This document shows, in pieces, positions 55,018-64,000 of a DNA stretch of 64,000 nucleotides (position 1 is its first letter; the number at the start of each line of letters is the position of its first letter). The stretch spans positions 3,596,001-3,660,000 of the forward strand of contig CM056874.1 of assembly GCA_029876055.1 (NCBI GenBank). Reading direction: 5' to 3'. This stretch comes from Madurella fahalii. Taxonomy: Eukaryota > Ascomycota > Sordariomycetes > Sordariales. The position numbers were made by a program, and so were the translations under genes. Below the pieces are notes generated by a model. The model made no database searches, had not been told where the DNA came from, and saw only the letters and a program-made list of their open reading frames with translations.

Positions 55018-57644
55018 AATGTTATCTTTGGCGAGGGCAACCTTGGGCTTGTGGGTCGGTCCCTGTCCGATTACGAAGAGGAAAATGAACAACGAAGGGA
55101 AGGGATCATGAAGAGGAAGAACCAAACAAACGCCGAGATCGCAGACCGGCTGCCCTTTAGGAAAAAAAAAATGAAGAAGTAAAACGAAAGAGAAGGAGGA
55201 GAGAACAGAGCAGTGATCTTCTCCCCAACACAATGGCGCCAAGCCAGGGTAATAAGAGTCGTACACTGGTAGGCTCGGGGGGTTATTCTCATACATTGGG
55301 GCAAAGGCAGTGGCTTCTGAGCAAAACAAGCTCTTGACCCCTGACCCTTCCGTACTTCACCAGACGCTCCATCACGGGTAGCGTACGCGCTTTCAGAACC
55401 CGATCTCGGTAACGGTCGGCGCGCTGAAGACCTTTCTGTTGCATGAAGCGTCCCAGGCGCAGCTGTATCAGACGGGGGATGGTGAGACAGATAGCCGCCA
55501 AGACAAGGCAGAGCCAATGGCAACCCCACATTCAAGGTGGTTTTCTCTTTGGGATGGGAACTCGACATCCAGAGATTGCTTGATCAGGAAGCCGATCAGA
55601 CACTGATCGACCGTCGGAAGTGGAGCAGGGGTAAGAAACCCGAAACGCAGCAGGCGCCCGGGGGCGACCCCCGCCATAGGTTGCTAATAGGCCCGCGCCT
55701 GCTGCCCCGCTTGGCCCCGTACCGCGTGGGCCTTTTGGGGTTTGACGTTGGCGGGTCCTGGAGCACACGACCTCTTGCTAGAAAGGCCTGCTTGACAAAA
55801 TCTCAATTTACCGAACATGTGGCGCTCTCAGGCCAAGGCTTGATACATTCGATCACATTTTCTACTCCGGACAGAGGGCAAACTGGTATTAATCATCCAA
55901 GAGAAGGACAAACCGGCCGTCTCAGTTGCTTTGCACCCAAGCGCTGCCAGTTCTTCAACTGCTTGCACTCTGGGACATTCCGCACCACGGCACTCCCCAC
56001 CCTACGTAACCTTCCCCTCGGTTTCTGCTCAGCCCCTAAACGCGAGGCCAAGAAAGGTCGGACAGTTGAGATGACCTGCGGGCCAAGTGAGCCAAGCTCA
56101 CTGGCTGCTGCTTGACCAGCGGCTGGCCTGGCACGCGGCCCAACAAGTGCATGTTGAGCCGGAGCATTCAGCAGGGGCAGTCGGAACCGAGAGCATGTTA
56201 CATTCTTGGCTCCGAGGCACCAGCCTCATCGCAACCGTCCATTCAAGAGAGGCTCACAACCGAAACATCAAACAACCACGCAATCTGCAGCGTTATCCGG
56301 GAATCCTAGGGAACCTGTGCCGGCCTGTCGCCTCGTTTTTGCCGCTACATCCCGCATGCTAGCGCCGCCTCAATTATGCCCCAGCATCCGCAACGCGGCG
56401 GGTGACGTTAACTGACGGACTGCCCACAGATGCTGAGCCACCCCTGCTTCGAATCTCAGGAGTGTGCGACGGGGTTTTACCGCCGGAGGCGCGTGCTGTT
56501 TTCGGAACTCCTGTTCATCCTATGGATTTCTAGCCCTGTCTCGAGTCTCGAGATGTCGTACGAAGACTGCATTGCTAGAACCTGTGCACAGCCATGGCTG
56601 GTTATCCACCGAGGATCGACATCGCATCAAGGCTTGATGTGACCCTCTTGCCATCTCGCCTTGTCAACACCCAATGGACCGCAAAATCGACAGGGGGTTA
56701 GGGGCTCGGAGAAGGTAGCATTGGATACCATTCCGACCCTGGCAACCCTGAACGCTAACTTAGAGGTCGGTTGAAGTGATCAATATGTGCTTTCTTCTCA
56801 TCTCACACTCCGGCGAGCCCAATAAGGGGCCTGGGGTTCCCGCACCAAGGTATCAAGATGCCGAGACGTACCAATACGCAGTACCGACGCCGAGAAAATC
56901 GCCGGCGGAGCCCCTGCCAGCCTCAGGCCCAATGAGCATTGGTCGAAAACTGGGGCAGCATTGCTTAACCACGTCGACTGGCAGGTTCAGGCTAAACCTT
57001 CCCCTTGAGGGTTGGCCCGGCCCCGCCAAACCCTCCCATGGATATCAGGGGCGACCGTCTACCAGCAGAAGCCACAGGCAACCTGATAGTATTCTTGTCA
57101 CGCTAGGACACATGGTAGCGGCGTGTCCTTTGTATGAGAGCTAGCCATATGAGACCCCGGATTCCACGCCAGCCCCTCCATCTTAAGGACGAGCGAAGCG
57201 GATGCGAAACGTGCCCTTACACGTTACCGCTTCGCAACACTCTATCATCAAATGGTGTGGCTGAGTCAATGCTAGATACAAGAAGCGATGGGAACCAAGT
57301 GTTTCTTCATAGGGGGCCATCTCAGACCTTTTGTCCTTGGCGTCGTTTCGATGCTAGGCCACAAGCGTTCTGTTCTGATGGGCTCCTCTACACGATCAGA
57401 TGTATAAGAGTACAGGACGCCATCGTCTGATCCATTGACGTAGATCGTTCCTTATCTTTCATCAATATCAATCGACCCCTGGAGGTGTTGTTTCATTCCT
57501 TCTTTCTACTGGTTCTTCTCCATTCCGTAAAGACATTCGTTACATCAGACTTGTGCTTATTGCAATCGGAGCTTCTCTTGTTTATTATTTCCTTCCTTTC
57601 TTTGGAACTCGTCAGACGCCCCGCCTTCACCACGGCGAGTCAAG
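55018..57644. other. Gene-poor 2.6-kb interval
   Basis: It holds the CT-rich leader of the minus-strand membrane protein gene (about 55070-55330) and the promoter of the plus-strand secreted protein gene. A minus-strand frame at 55289-55531 encodes an N-terminal hydrophobic anchor (MWGCHWLCLVLAAICLTIP), a possible signal exon of the membrane protein gene (see findings). Nothing else is supportable. Confidence 0.45.
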
Positions 57645-58653
57645 ATGAAACTCTCATGCAGCATCCTTCTCGCCACCCAATTCCTTTCGGTTCTTGCCCG
57701 CCCCGCCCTAGTAGTAGCCGCCGATTCTAGAACAACAACAATTGCGCGAGCGGGCGCTGGGGCCACCACAACATCGGCAGCGGCAGGTGCCACAGCAAGC
57801 ACTGGGGCTGGCTCCGGCGCCGGCGCCGGGGAAGGCGGTGGAGAGGGCGGTGGAGAGGGCGGTGGAGAGGGCGGTGGAGAGGGCGGTGGAGAGGGCGGTG
57901 GAGAGGGCGGTGGAGAAGCCGGCGAGGAGAACGAGGTTGAGCAGGAGGCTCAGTTTGGGGAGGCCGTCAACCTAGGCGGGGGAAATGTCAAAACCGACAC
58001 TCTATTTCCACCGGGCGTAAGTCTGAATAACCGTCATCTCCCACGATTCCGCCTCGCTAACGTTCTCTGATTGCTGCTAAAGACCAACGGCCGCTTCGAA
58101 GTCGAGTTCCAGAACCAAGACGCCCGCGTCCTGACCGTCACCGAAAACACCAACCCGGCCGCGCCGCCCGCCGGCTTTGTCGCCCTGGAGCCGGTCTCGT
58201 ACGTCGTTACTCTCGACGGCGGCGCCGAGGGCCTGACACTGCAGAAGATCGACTATATCCTCAACGCTAACAGTTCGTTGCCCCTTGTCTCTTAAACCTA
58301 TGTGCTCCAGACGATGCTGACACAAATCATCAACAGGCACGCTGGACATTAGCACGGGCCAAGTCGCGCGCTTCTGCACCGAGGCAAACAGCTTTGTCTT
58401 TGGCGAGGGCGAGCTCGAGTTTGAGGTCGAGGAGAATGAGCTGACGCTTACGGTCGCCAACATGGTGGGCGAATGGGCGGTTTTCGTGCCGCAAACGGCT
58501 GGTGCTGGTGCCGGTACTGGTGCCGGTGAGGCCGAGACTGGCGCCGGGGCCGGGGCTGGGGCTGGGGTTGGTGACACTTGCGGACAGGGCTCCATGTGCC
58601 GGGCACTTTTGGACGCGCTTCAAAGACTTGTTGGCGGTGGGCAGGCGGCATAA
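57645..58653 (+). CDS. Secreted glycine-rich repeat protein
   Basis: Predicted extracellular or cell-wall protein. Exons 57645-58016, 58083-58272, 58337-58653; introns of 66 and 64 nt, giving 292 aa. It begins with a clear signal peptide (MKLSCSILLATQFLSVLARP, cleavage probably near residue 25). A low-complexity Ala/Thr/Gly stretch then leads to a Gly-Gly-Glu-Gly repeat (about 64-92) coded by a 12-bp tandem repeat. The conserved-looking core, about residues 105-235, alternates hydrophobic residues as in a beta domain (RFEVEFQNQDARVLTVTEN, LQKIDYILN, LTLTVANMVGEWAVFVP). A second Gly/Ala/Thr-rich stretch precedes a short tail with two Cys (DTCGQGSMCRALL). I do not recognise the core. The repeat is probably length-variable between strains. 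Confidence 0.82.
57837..57908 (+). repeat. 12-bp coding tandem repeat, six copies
   Basis: Six perfect copies of GGTGGAGAGGGC plus a partial copy, encoding Gly-Gly-Glu-Gly within the secreted protein. Unit length is a multiple of three, so copy-number change keeps the frame. Confidence 0.97.
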
Positions 58654-59340
58654 GCGGTTTCTTTTGCTCATTCGTTGTGGCTGGGACACTCACGGCGTTT
58701 GTGGTTTTCTTTTCTTTCTAGCATAGGGAGGCTTTGCGTTACCAGGTCAGGTGCCGAAGCACGGTAAGGGCTGTCGACCAGTACCTACTGTAGCAAGCGG
58801 TAACCACCTGGTGGCTTTGGTTTTGCATTTTCCATTTTCTGTATCCTGATGATACTCTTAGGATGCACTTCTCATTTACATAAGATGTACATAGTGTATT
58901 ACTGTACATAACGGCCTGCACATAAGGGGCTTGTACAAATGCTAGAATGCTCCCTCAACCGGAAGAGCCGGTGACATATCGGATCAATAAGTTTTATCAC
59001 TGCGTGATGTGGTATCCAACTAAACCACAAGGAGCTCTCTCATAGTTTTGGTACCGGAGGATGTTGTGTCCTCGTTGGTACTCTGTAGTTGTGAGAGTGG
59101 AAACAAGACACGGTAGAATAGTGCAACAGGGTTAGTACGACAGCACAGTTATCTCATCTCAAGGTTCTACAAGCTATTACTAGACAGAAAAATGCAAGAA
59201 GAAACAATAAACTCAATATAAATGTGCAATGGTACGTTATCGCAGCAAGTTTGGAAGGATCAGACGTTGGGTATTTGTGTAGCGGATGAGGATGGCATGT
59301 ACTAGCTCAATTAATTATTATTAGATTTAACAATCTCATT
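58654..59340. other. Intergenic region before tRNA-Pro
   Basis: About 690 bp, AT-rich: the 3' UTR of the secreted protein gene and the tRNA 5' flank. No gene is seen. Confidence 0.5.
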
Positions 59341-59430
59341 GGTCTGGTGGTCTAGTGGTATGATTCTCGCTTAGGGATAACCCTACAGCTGCTGTTGCGA
59401 GAGGTCCCGGGTTCAATCCCCGGCCAGACC
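59341..59430 (+). tRNA. tRNA-Pro (AGG) with intron
   Basis: The 7-bp acceptor stem is GGTCTGG/CCAGACC. The D arm is GTCTAGTGGTATGA, the anticodon stem CTCGC/GCGAG, the T arm CCGGG-TTCAATC-CCCGG. The anticodon loop contains TTAGGG, giving AGG, and about 19 nt of intron sit after the base following the anticodon, the canonical eukaryotic position. B-box GGTTCAATCCC is intact. A TTTT polymerase III terminator lies a few bases downstream (about 59440). Removing the intron leaves about 71 nt. Confidence 0.95.
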
Positions 59431-60514
59431 CCCATTACTTTTGCTAAATTCTCCTTCCACTACTCTTTTGCTCATAGAATTCACCTTAATTACTCCACTT
59501 CAGAAGGTATGTTAGTCTAGTAAGGTAGTCAGGTCAACCCGTCAACGGAAACGACTCATAAGATCCAAGGAGTCTCTAGGGCGTGCAATGCCGAAAATGG
59601 TAATTTGATAAGGTAGGGATGTTCCGTTACAGATTCGGACAAACATCATCAGCTGTTTGTTTTTCTTGTGCTGTCATCGAGCCTTATCATCTCGACGGGA
59701 ATTCGAATTCTCATCCTGCGCTTGTTTCGTGGTGCGTTTTCCCAATGACAGAGACCATAAATGTCCGATTGTTAGGGGTCAAGTCCCCTGAATATTTGGA
59801 TTGGAGTCTGGAACACGAGCAAGGGTGCTACTAGTAGTCTGTTGCCACTTTCTCCGAGTCTGTGACGAGAACTAGGAAGAAAAGAGGCTAGGACAGATCA
59901 ACCCTTGGATGTATAGATAATGTTTGGCATGGAGATCTTGGGTGTCCTCTGGCTGAAAAGCTTCAGACCTCTGCTGGTCTAAATTGGAATACACTGGTTT
60001 GCTCTCAAAGTCTAATGGTTTATAAAAAGGAAAGGGAGATCATGATTGATTATTATATGTCTACCCTTGCGCCGTGATACACCGGGAAGGTGCGTTGGGA
60101 ATGTAGACGCGCTAGACGCGTTATGAGAGCTTAGGAGGGGGGGGGGCTGTGTGTCAAGTTGATCACGAACCAGGCCAATCTTGATGGCTGGCCTGCGTCA
60201 TTGTTGCCGCGTGTTGTTCGGTAAACAGCGATTGAAAGCAAATTCACAGATCAAGCCGTTGCTGGTGAATTGAACTGGCCAAGTCATTCACTTGTTGTCC
60301 ATCACGTGTTTATCACGAGTTCCTGGCCAGTATTTATGCCCTTGAAGCGACCATACAATTTCTTCATATTACTGGACGTCTAACCATCCCACCTATTCTT
60401 TGGCCGCGGTCAGCTTTACCACTCAAACACCCACCCACACAACGACCTTAAGACATCTTTGATTCCCGACCGCAAACTTCTCTTTCTCACGCTTACACGA
60501 TCGCTGGGGACAAA
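59431..60514. other. Intergenic region after tRNA-Pro
   Basis: About 1.1 kb with no supportable gene. A G10 run lies near 60137-60146. The right end is the promoter of the 103-aa gene, with CT-rich leader sequence (60370-60510). Confidence 0.5.
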
Positions 60515-60879
60515 ATGCCCAAGACGGACCCTCAAACTTCCGCCACCCAGGACCATAATGACTCTGATTATGATGGGTACTCCGATTGTACGTAGCCACA
60601 GCCCATTTCGTTCCGATGATGGCCATTCTAATCTTGACAGGCACCATGATTCGGGAGGCCAACTTTGCCGAGTTAGCCAGCGACTTCGTTATGAAGAGTC
60701 TGAACGAAGGCAAGACACTCCCCATGCTCCGCGGTGAGATGATGTGGGAGCTGTATCGAGAACCTACCAGAACAGCCCAAAACTTGTACAACCGCCAGTT
60801 GTACGCCGCCATCATCGATTTGGTGACTGTAATGATCATCGCGGCCTCGGACGCATATTGTGTTTCAGATGGGAAGTGA
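60515..60879 (+). CDS. Small hypothetical protein, 103 aa
   Basis: Exons 60515-60587 and 60641-60879, with a 53-nt intron (donor GTACGT, acceptor TTGACAG). The ATG follows a CAAA context and a CT-rich leader. The first 24 residues are acidic and polar (MPKTDPQTSATQDHNDSDYD). The second exon encodes mostly helical sequence: TMIREANFAELASDFVMKSL, MMWELYREPTRTAQNLYNRQ and a hydrophobic stretch AAIIDLVTVMIIAASDA. It has no signal peptide and two Cys. I do not recognise the family. Coding status rests on the splice-consistent frame and composition, so it is less sure than its neighbours. Confidence 0.6.
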
Positions 60880-61743
60880 GACATGGGTTCGGTGGCTGCT
60901 GCTTATGGCACGTGTATATACTTGTTGTCTTATCGGCGATGGCGGCCTGTCGGGTCTGCCACATAAATCTGGCTGGCTTGGAGCTTTGAGGGATGGGAGT
61001 GGCAACACGGATTGATCACGGTGTCGATTAGACTGATCTGTGGAGGATGTATAGCAAGAGCCAGGGGAAGAATAAACGTGTGCTTACCCACCGGGACTTC
61101 ATTACCATGCTTCTCCTATCCCTATCTTCTTGTTTCCCTTTTTGGCTTTGCAAAGCCAAGCGCATGGCACCTATGTTGGGCCCGGTCACGCCAACGGGAT
61201 ACATCCATTTTTGCCACTGCCGGCACTTCAACTTGGACGTTACTATAGCCATCAATCTAGGTGCTCACATATCATTGTGTCAGTGATCATTGGCCGACAG
61301 AGCGTAGTCGTGACGAGACGACCCAAAGATAGTGTTCGGGTTCTCGGTCTCCTTTTCTCCATGAGGCCGGCGAAGCAGAGTTACTCTGGACGGACCGTTC
61401 GTTTAACTATACCGTAGCTGAGCGCGTTACTTAATAAATGGAAGGGAGACGAGGTCGGATGCTCAAAGCACATTCAGCGCCCGGTTCTTACCTTAGTTTG
61501 ACGACAAGGTTTCTCTAATGTACAATCCCAAATTAGAGGGAGAAGCAGTAGGCGTCTCCTAATAGGTACTTTGTAATCATGGGGTACTATGCATGGATTG
61601 TTTCCGATATGGAGGGAAAGACTCAGGTTGTAAGATAGAAACAGATGGACATCTTGAACAGAGAACTATACGTGCTCTCATTCATTGGGCTGTTGGGATT
61701 CGCCCCTAGTATATTATAATGGTACAAATCATCGTATGTGGCC
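60880..61743. other. Intergenic region between two small genes
   Basis: About 860 bp between convergent small genes. Frames here are short with no splice-consistent coding. No gene is seen. Confidence 0.45.
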
Positions 61744-62037
61744 TTAGTTTGTACTGCCTCTGCCGCCTTGCCCCTTGTTCGGACCTGATGCGATGCCTTG
61801 ACTCTGTCCCCCGCTCGCGTTGGTATTTTCTAGTCCGGCACCCTTCTCATACTCCGGCATTGGCGCCGTCTTGTCTGCACGGCCGACACGAGTCGTCTGA
61901 GAGGGCCTCGTTAGCCTGTCGTCTCATGTGAGCTAGCTCTGATTACTAATACATACCGTTTCTTGACCGGCACCGTGGATGATGTTATGACCAGCGTCGA
62001 CAGCGTTGTCGGACGTTCCATCTCCTTGACGAGGCAT
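61744..62037 (-). CDS. Small hydrophilic glycine-rich protein, 77 aa
   Basis: Two exons on the minus strand: 61957-62037 and 61744-61896, with a 60-nt intron carrying donor GTATGT, branch GCTAACG and acceptor CTCAG. The protein starts MPRQGDGTSDNAVDAGHNII, continues HGAGQETTRVGRADKT and ends in Gly/Asn/Gln-rich GPNKGQGGRGSTN. There are no Cys, no signal peptide and no membrane segment; it looks fully disordered, in the style of small stress- or conidiation-linked fungal proteins (inference). A perfect CRE palindrome lies 147 bp upstream of the ATG. The gene is too short and split to appear as a single open frame, but the three canonical splice signals and composition support it. Confidence 0.75.
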
Positions 62038-62659
62038 GTTGGGCGCTTGATAGTTGATTCTGAGCTTGGTGATATTTGACTAATTTGAGTTAGATCAGAG
62101 TTGTTCAAATAGGTTGCTGTTGTTGAGTTTGTAAAACTCCTATTCAGAGAAGAAACCACCTTTTAAGTTATTGGACGTCCGTCTGACGTCATTGAATATC
62201 ACCGTATCTTAAACGTCATTATGGAGACGGCCTCGATGCCAAGCGATGTACCTTACAGAAGTGTTTGGTGTGGAGAGAGGACAATGGAAGCTGCATTGTT
62301 CCCGCTCAATCATGCGCCAAGTGTTAGTAGCTTGCCCACTGGAGCAGCTGGCCTTCTAGCGCCCGCGGGCGGGGAGGGTTAGTTCCCGAAGGTCCGGGCA
62401 GAACGCCAACCCAGCGGGAGCTTTCGACGTCAGGCCAATTGGATGGATTGTGAACCTCCACCGGTGCATCCTCTCAACTGCCCAAAGCCAACCCGAGAAC
62501 GCCTCGCAATCCGCCGGGATGAGGGGTTGGCTCCTGACTCTTTGCGCAATGCCAATCATTCTTGCAACCATCTATCAGAGCAGATCAGCCATTTTCCGCG
62601 CCTGGGCATCGTCACCTCTCCTTTCCCGACTGCCCATGCATCTCCAACCCGCCCGCAAA
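62038..62659. promoter_or_regulatory. Divergent promoter, small hydrophilic protein / Nudix hydrolase
   Basis: About 620 bp between divergent starts, with a CRE cluster at 62174-62218. The right part, 62519-62659, could instead be coding (an N-terminal extension of the Nudix protein). Confidence 0.5.
62184..62191. promoter_or_regulatory. CRE palindrome TGACGTCA
   Basis: A perfect ATF/CREB-type site, the binding sequence of fungal stress factors such as Atf1/AtfA. A GACGTC core lies at 62174-62179 and an ACGTCA half-site at 62213-62218, so three related sites fall within 45 bp. They sit 137-182 bp upstream of the 77-aa gene. Confidence 0.7.
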
Positions 62660-63587
62660 ATGTCGACCACCTTTCAGCATCCAGATTACGACATCTCCAT
62701 CACACTGCCTGCCGGCCTCTCGCAAGACAAAGTCCTTAACTTCCACCCATTCACCGTTAGCTACGCCCTATCTAATCTGCTTCGACCATCGCACTAACTC
62801 CTAATATCCCAACAAAAAGTCATGGCTCTCAACCCTCCAGACCTCTCTCTCCCTCCAGTCTACCAGCCCCTCTCACCCGTTCAACCCTTCCCCCTACACC
62901 CTTCGCTCCATCACAGTCCAGTCCTACGACCTCTTCGGCGGCGGCCATGACTCGCGCCTGGGCTTCCTGAAACTCACGACTTCCATCTCCAACGCCCAAG
63001 GCGAGACGCTGCCGGGAGCCGTCTTCCTCCGCGGCCCGTCGGTCGCAATGCTGGTCATGCTCATACCCGACGACATCGACCCCAGTGATAAGGACAACGA
63101 CGAGCGGTACGTGGTGCTAACCGTCCAGCCGCGCATCGCGGCGGGCAGCCTGGAGTTCGTCGAGCTGCCTGCTGGGATGGTGGACGAGGCGGGGGATTTT
63201 GTGGGGCAAGCGGCGAAGGAGATCCATGAGGAACTTGGGGTGGAGATACCGGCATCGGAGCTGGTTTGTTTGAGTGAGTTGGCTGCTGGGGAAGGCGGTG
63301 GCGGTGCTAGTTCTGGTGCTAGAGGCGATGGGAATCTGCCCAACGCGGTATACCCCTCCCCTGGGGGATGCGACGAGTACATTCCGATTTATATGCATGA
63401 GCGGAGGGTGCCGAGGGAACAGTTGGGCGAGTGGACGGGGAGACTGACGGGGTTGAGGGAGCATGGGGAGAGGATCACCTTAAAGCTAGCGAAGATGAGG
63501 GATCTTTGGAAGGAAGGGGCGAGGGATGCGAAGAGCCTTGCTGCGGTGGCGTTATGGGAGGGCTTGCGGAGGGAGGGAAAAGTATGA
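62660..63587 (+). CDS. Nudix hydrolase, ADP-sugar diphosphatase (NUDX14-like)
   Basis: Predicted hydrolase of ADP-ribose or ADP-glucose type nucleotides. Exons 62660-62755 and 62820-63587; the 64-nt intron has an ACTAACTCCTAA branch region. The product is 287 aa. The Nudix box is GMVDEAGDFVGQAAKEIHEE followed by LGV, with Lys for the usual Arg and a Gly at the first Glu position, as in the NUDX14/NUDT14 group. ELPAGM precedes it as in that family. ATG 62660 (MSTTFQHPDYD, good context) is chosen. The frame is open upstream, and ATG 62519 would add 47 residues with a hydrophobic/Arg-Ser character that could target mitochondria. The stop codon lies inside the first unit of an 11-bp repeat. A second Nudix gene converges on it 198 bp away. 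Confidence 0.88.
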
Positions 63588-63625
63588 GAAAGGTATGAGA
63601 AAGGTATGAGAAAGGTATGAGAAAG
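63582..63625. repeat. 11-bp tandem repeat (GTATGAGAAAG)4
   Basis: Four perfect copies and a partial fifth. The TGA stop of the Nudix gene (63585-63587) is in the first copy, so the array is the first part of the 3' UTR. Confidence 0.95.
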
Positions 63626-63785
63626 GTATGAGGTAGGTTGGCTTTTATTCATTCTATCGTATGGTCATTCTACAGTGCTTTCTGCTCTTCTCCCCCTGAT
63701 CTTTTCTCTATCCCAGCGCATCATCATATTCCGCATCGTGATTAATGCCTCCCATCATGATTAATATCTAATTGTCTAGTGCCCT

Positions 63786-64000
63786 CTAAAGCTTAAACTT
63801 CTTGGCAATCTCGATGCCCTCGGCAAGGTTGGCTATCCGCGCGTCGATGGCGTAGCCTTCGGCTTCGAGCTTGATGCACTCTTGCCACAATGAGTCCAGC
63901 TTGACCAGGAAGACCTCGATAAACTCGTTTTCTTCAAGCTCGGGCTTTAGGTCTTGGTTCTCGGGAAGACTCATGTCGACGCTGACGTGGACCATGCGGA
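63786..64000 (-). CDS. YSA1: ADP-ribose pyrophosphatase, YSA1/NUDT5 type (5' part beyond the right edge)
   Basis: Only the last ~71 residues are inside the window; the frame is open to the edge. The tail matches fungal Ysa1: MVHVSVDMSLPENQDLKP, then ELEENEFIEVFLVKLDSL, and the characteristic ending LEAEGYAIDARIANLAEG followed by IEIAKKFKL. Family enzymes cleave ADP-ribose to AMP and ribose 5-phosphate in a swapped dimer. The Nudix box itself lies outside the window, so catalysis cannot be checked. It converges on the NUDX14-like gene. Confidence 0.88.
   Translation of the reverse strand, partial: RMVHVSVDMSLPENQDLKPELEENEFIEVFLVKLDSLWQECIKLEAEGYAIDARIANLAEGIEIAKKFKL

Overview
The window is nuclear DNA of a filamentous ascomycete, most likely Sordariomycetes (Sordariales/Chaetomiaceae-like; inference). 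Reasons: GC-rich genes split by short introns of about 50-90 nt with fungal signals (GTRNGT donors, CTAAC/CTGAC branch sites), an intron-bearing tRNA-Pro, Zn2Cys6 regulators, a COP9 signalosome subunit and a PRO45/HAM-4-type STRIPAK protein. Most genes needed splicing by eye; exon coordinates are in the entries, and two small genes (MGR2 and a 77-aa protein) are invisible to plain ORF scanning.

Left part (1-23.2 kb), housekeeping: splicing factor CWC25 (3' end off the left edge), CSN2, a gene-poor 7.7-kb stretch, an otubain deubiquitinase, mitochondrial octanoyltransferase (LIP2/LipB type), mitoribosome assembly factor RSM22 with its Fe-S cysteines, a thioredoxin with a C-terminal membrane segment, and a SPOUT-class RNA methyltransferase divergent from it.

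Middle part (24.3-40.7 kb), accessory: an NmrA-like protein, a Zn2Cys6 regulator, a regulator with both C2H2 and Zn2Cys6 fingers, an isoflavone-reductase/CipA-like oxidoreductase, a 14-span MFS exporter and a laccase-type multicopper oxidase. There is no PKS or NRPS. The set reads as a small unit for sensing, oxidising, reducing and exporting an aromatic or quinone compound (inference). It is flanked by conserved genes.

Right part (42.8-64 kb): MGR2 (TIM23 complex), the PRO45/HAM-4 FHA protein, a zinc-ribbon protein of unknown role, sirtuin HST2, an omega-like GST, an acidic single-pass membrane protein, a secreted protein with a Gly-Glu tandem repeat, tRNA-Pro(AGG), two small proteins (one with a perfect CRE upstream), and two tail-to-tail Nudix hydrolases of the ADP-sugar type, the second running off the right edge.

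No transposon, rRNA, CRISPR array or virus-derived gene was recognised. Large intergenic stretches carry homopolymers and microsatellites but no gene I can support.
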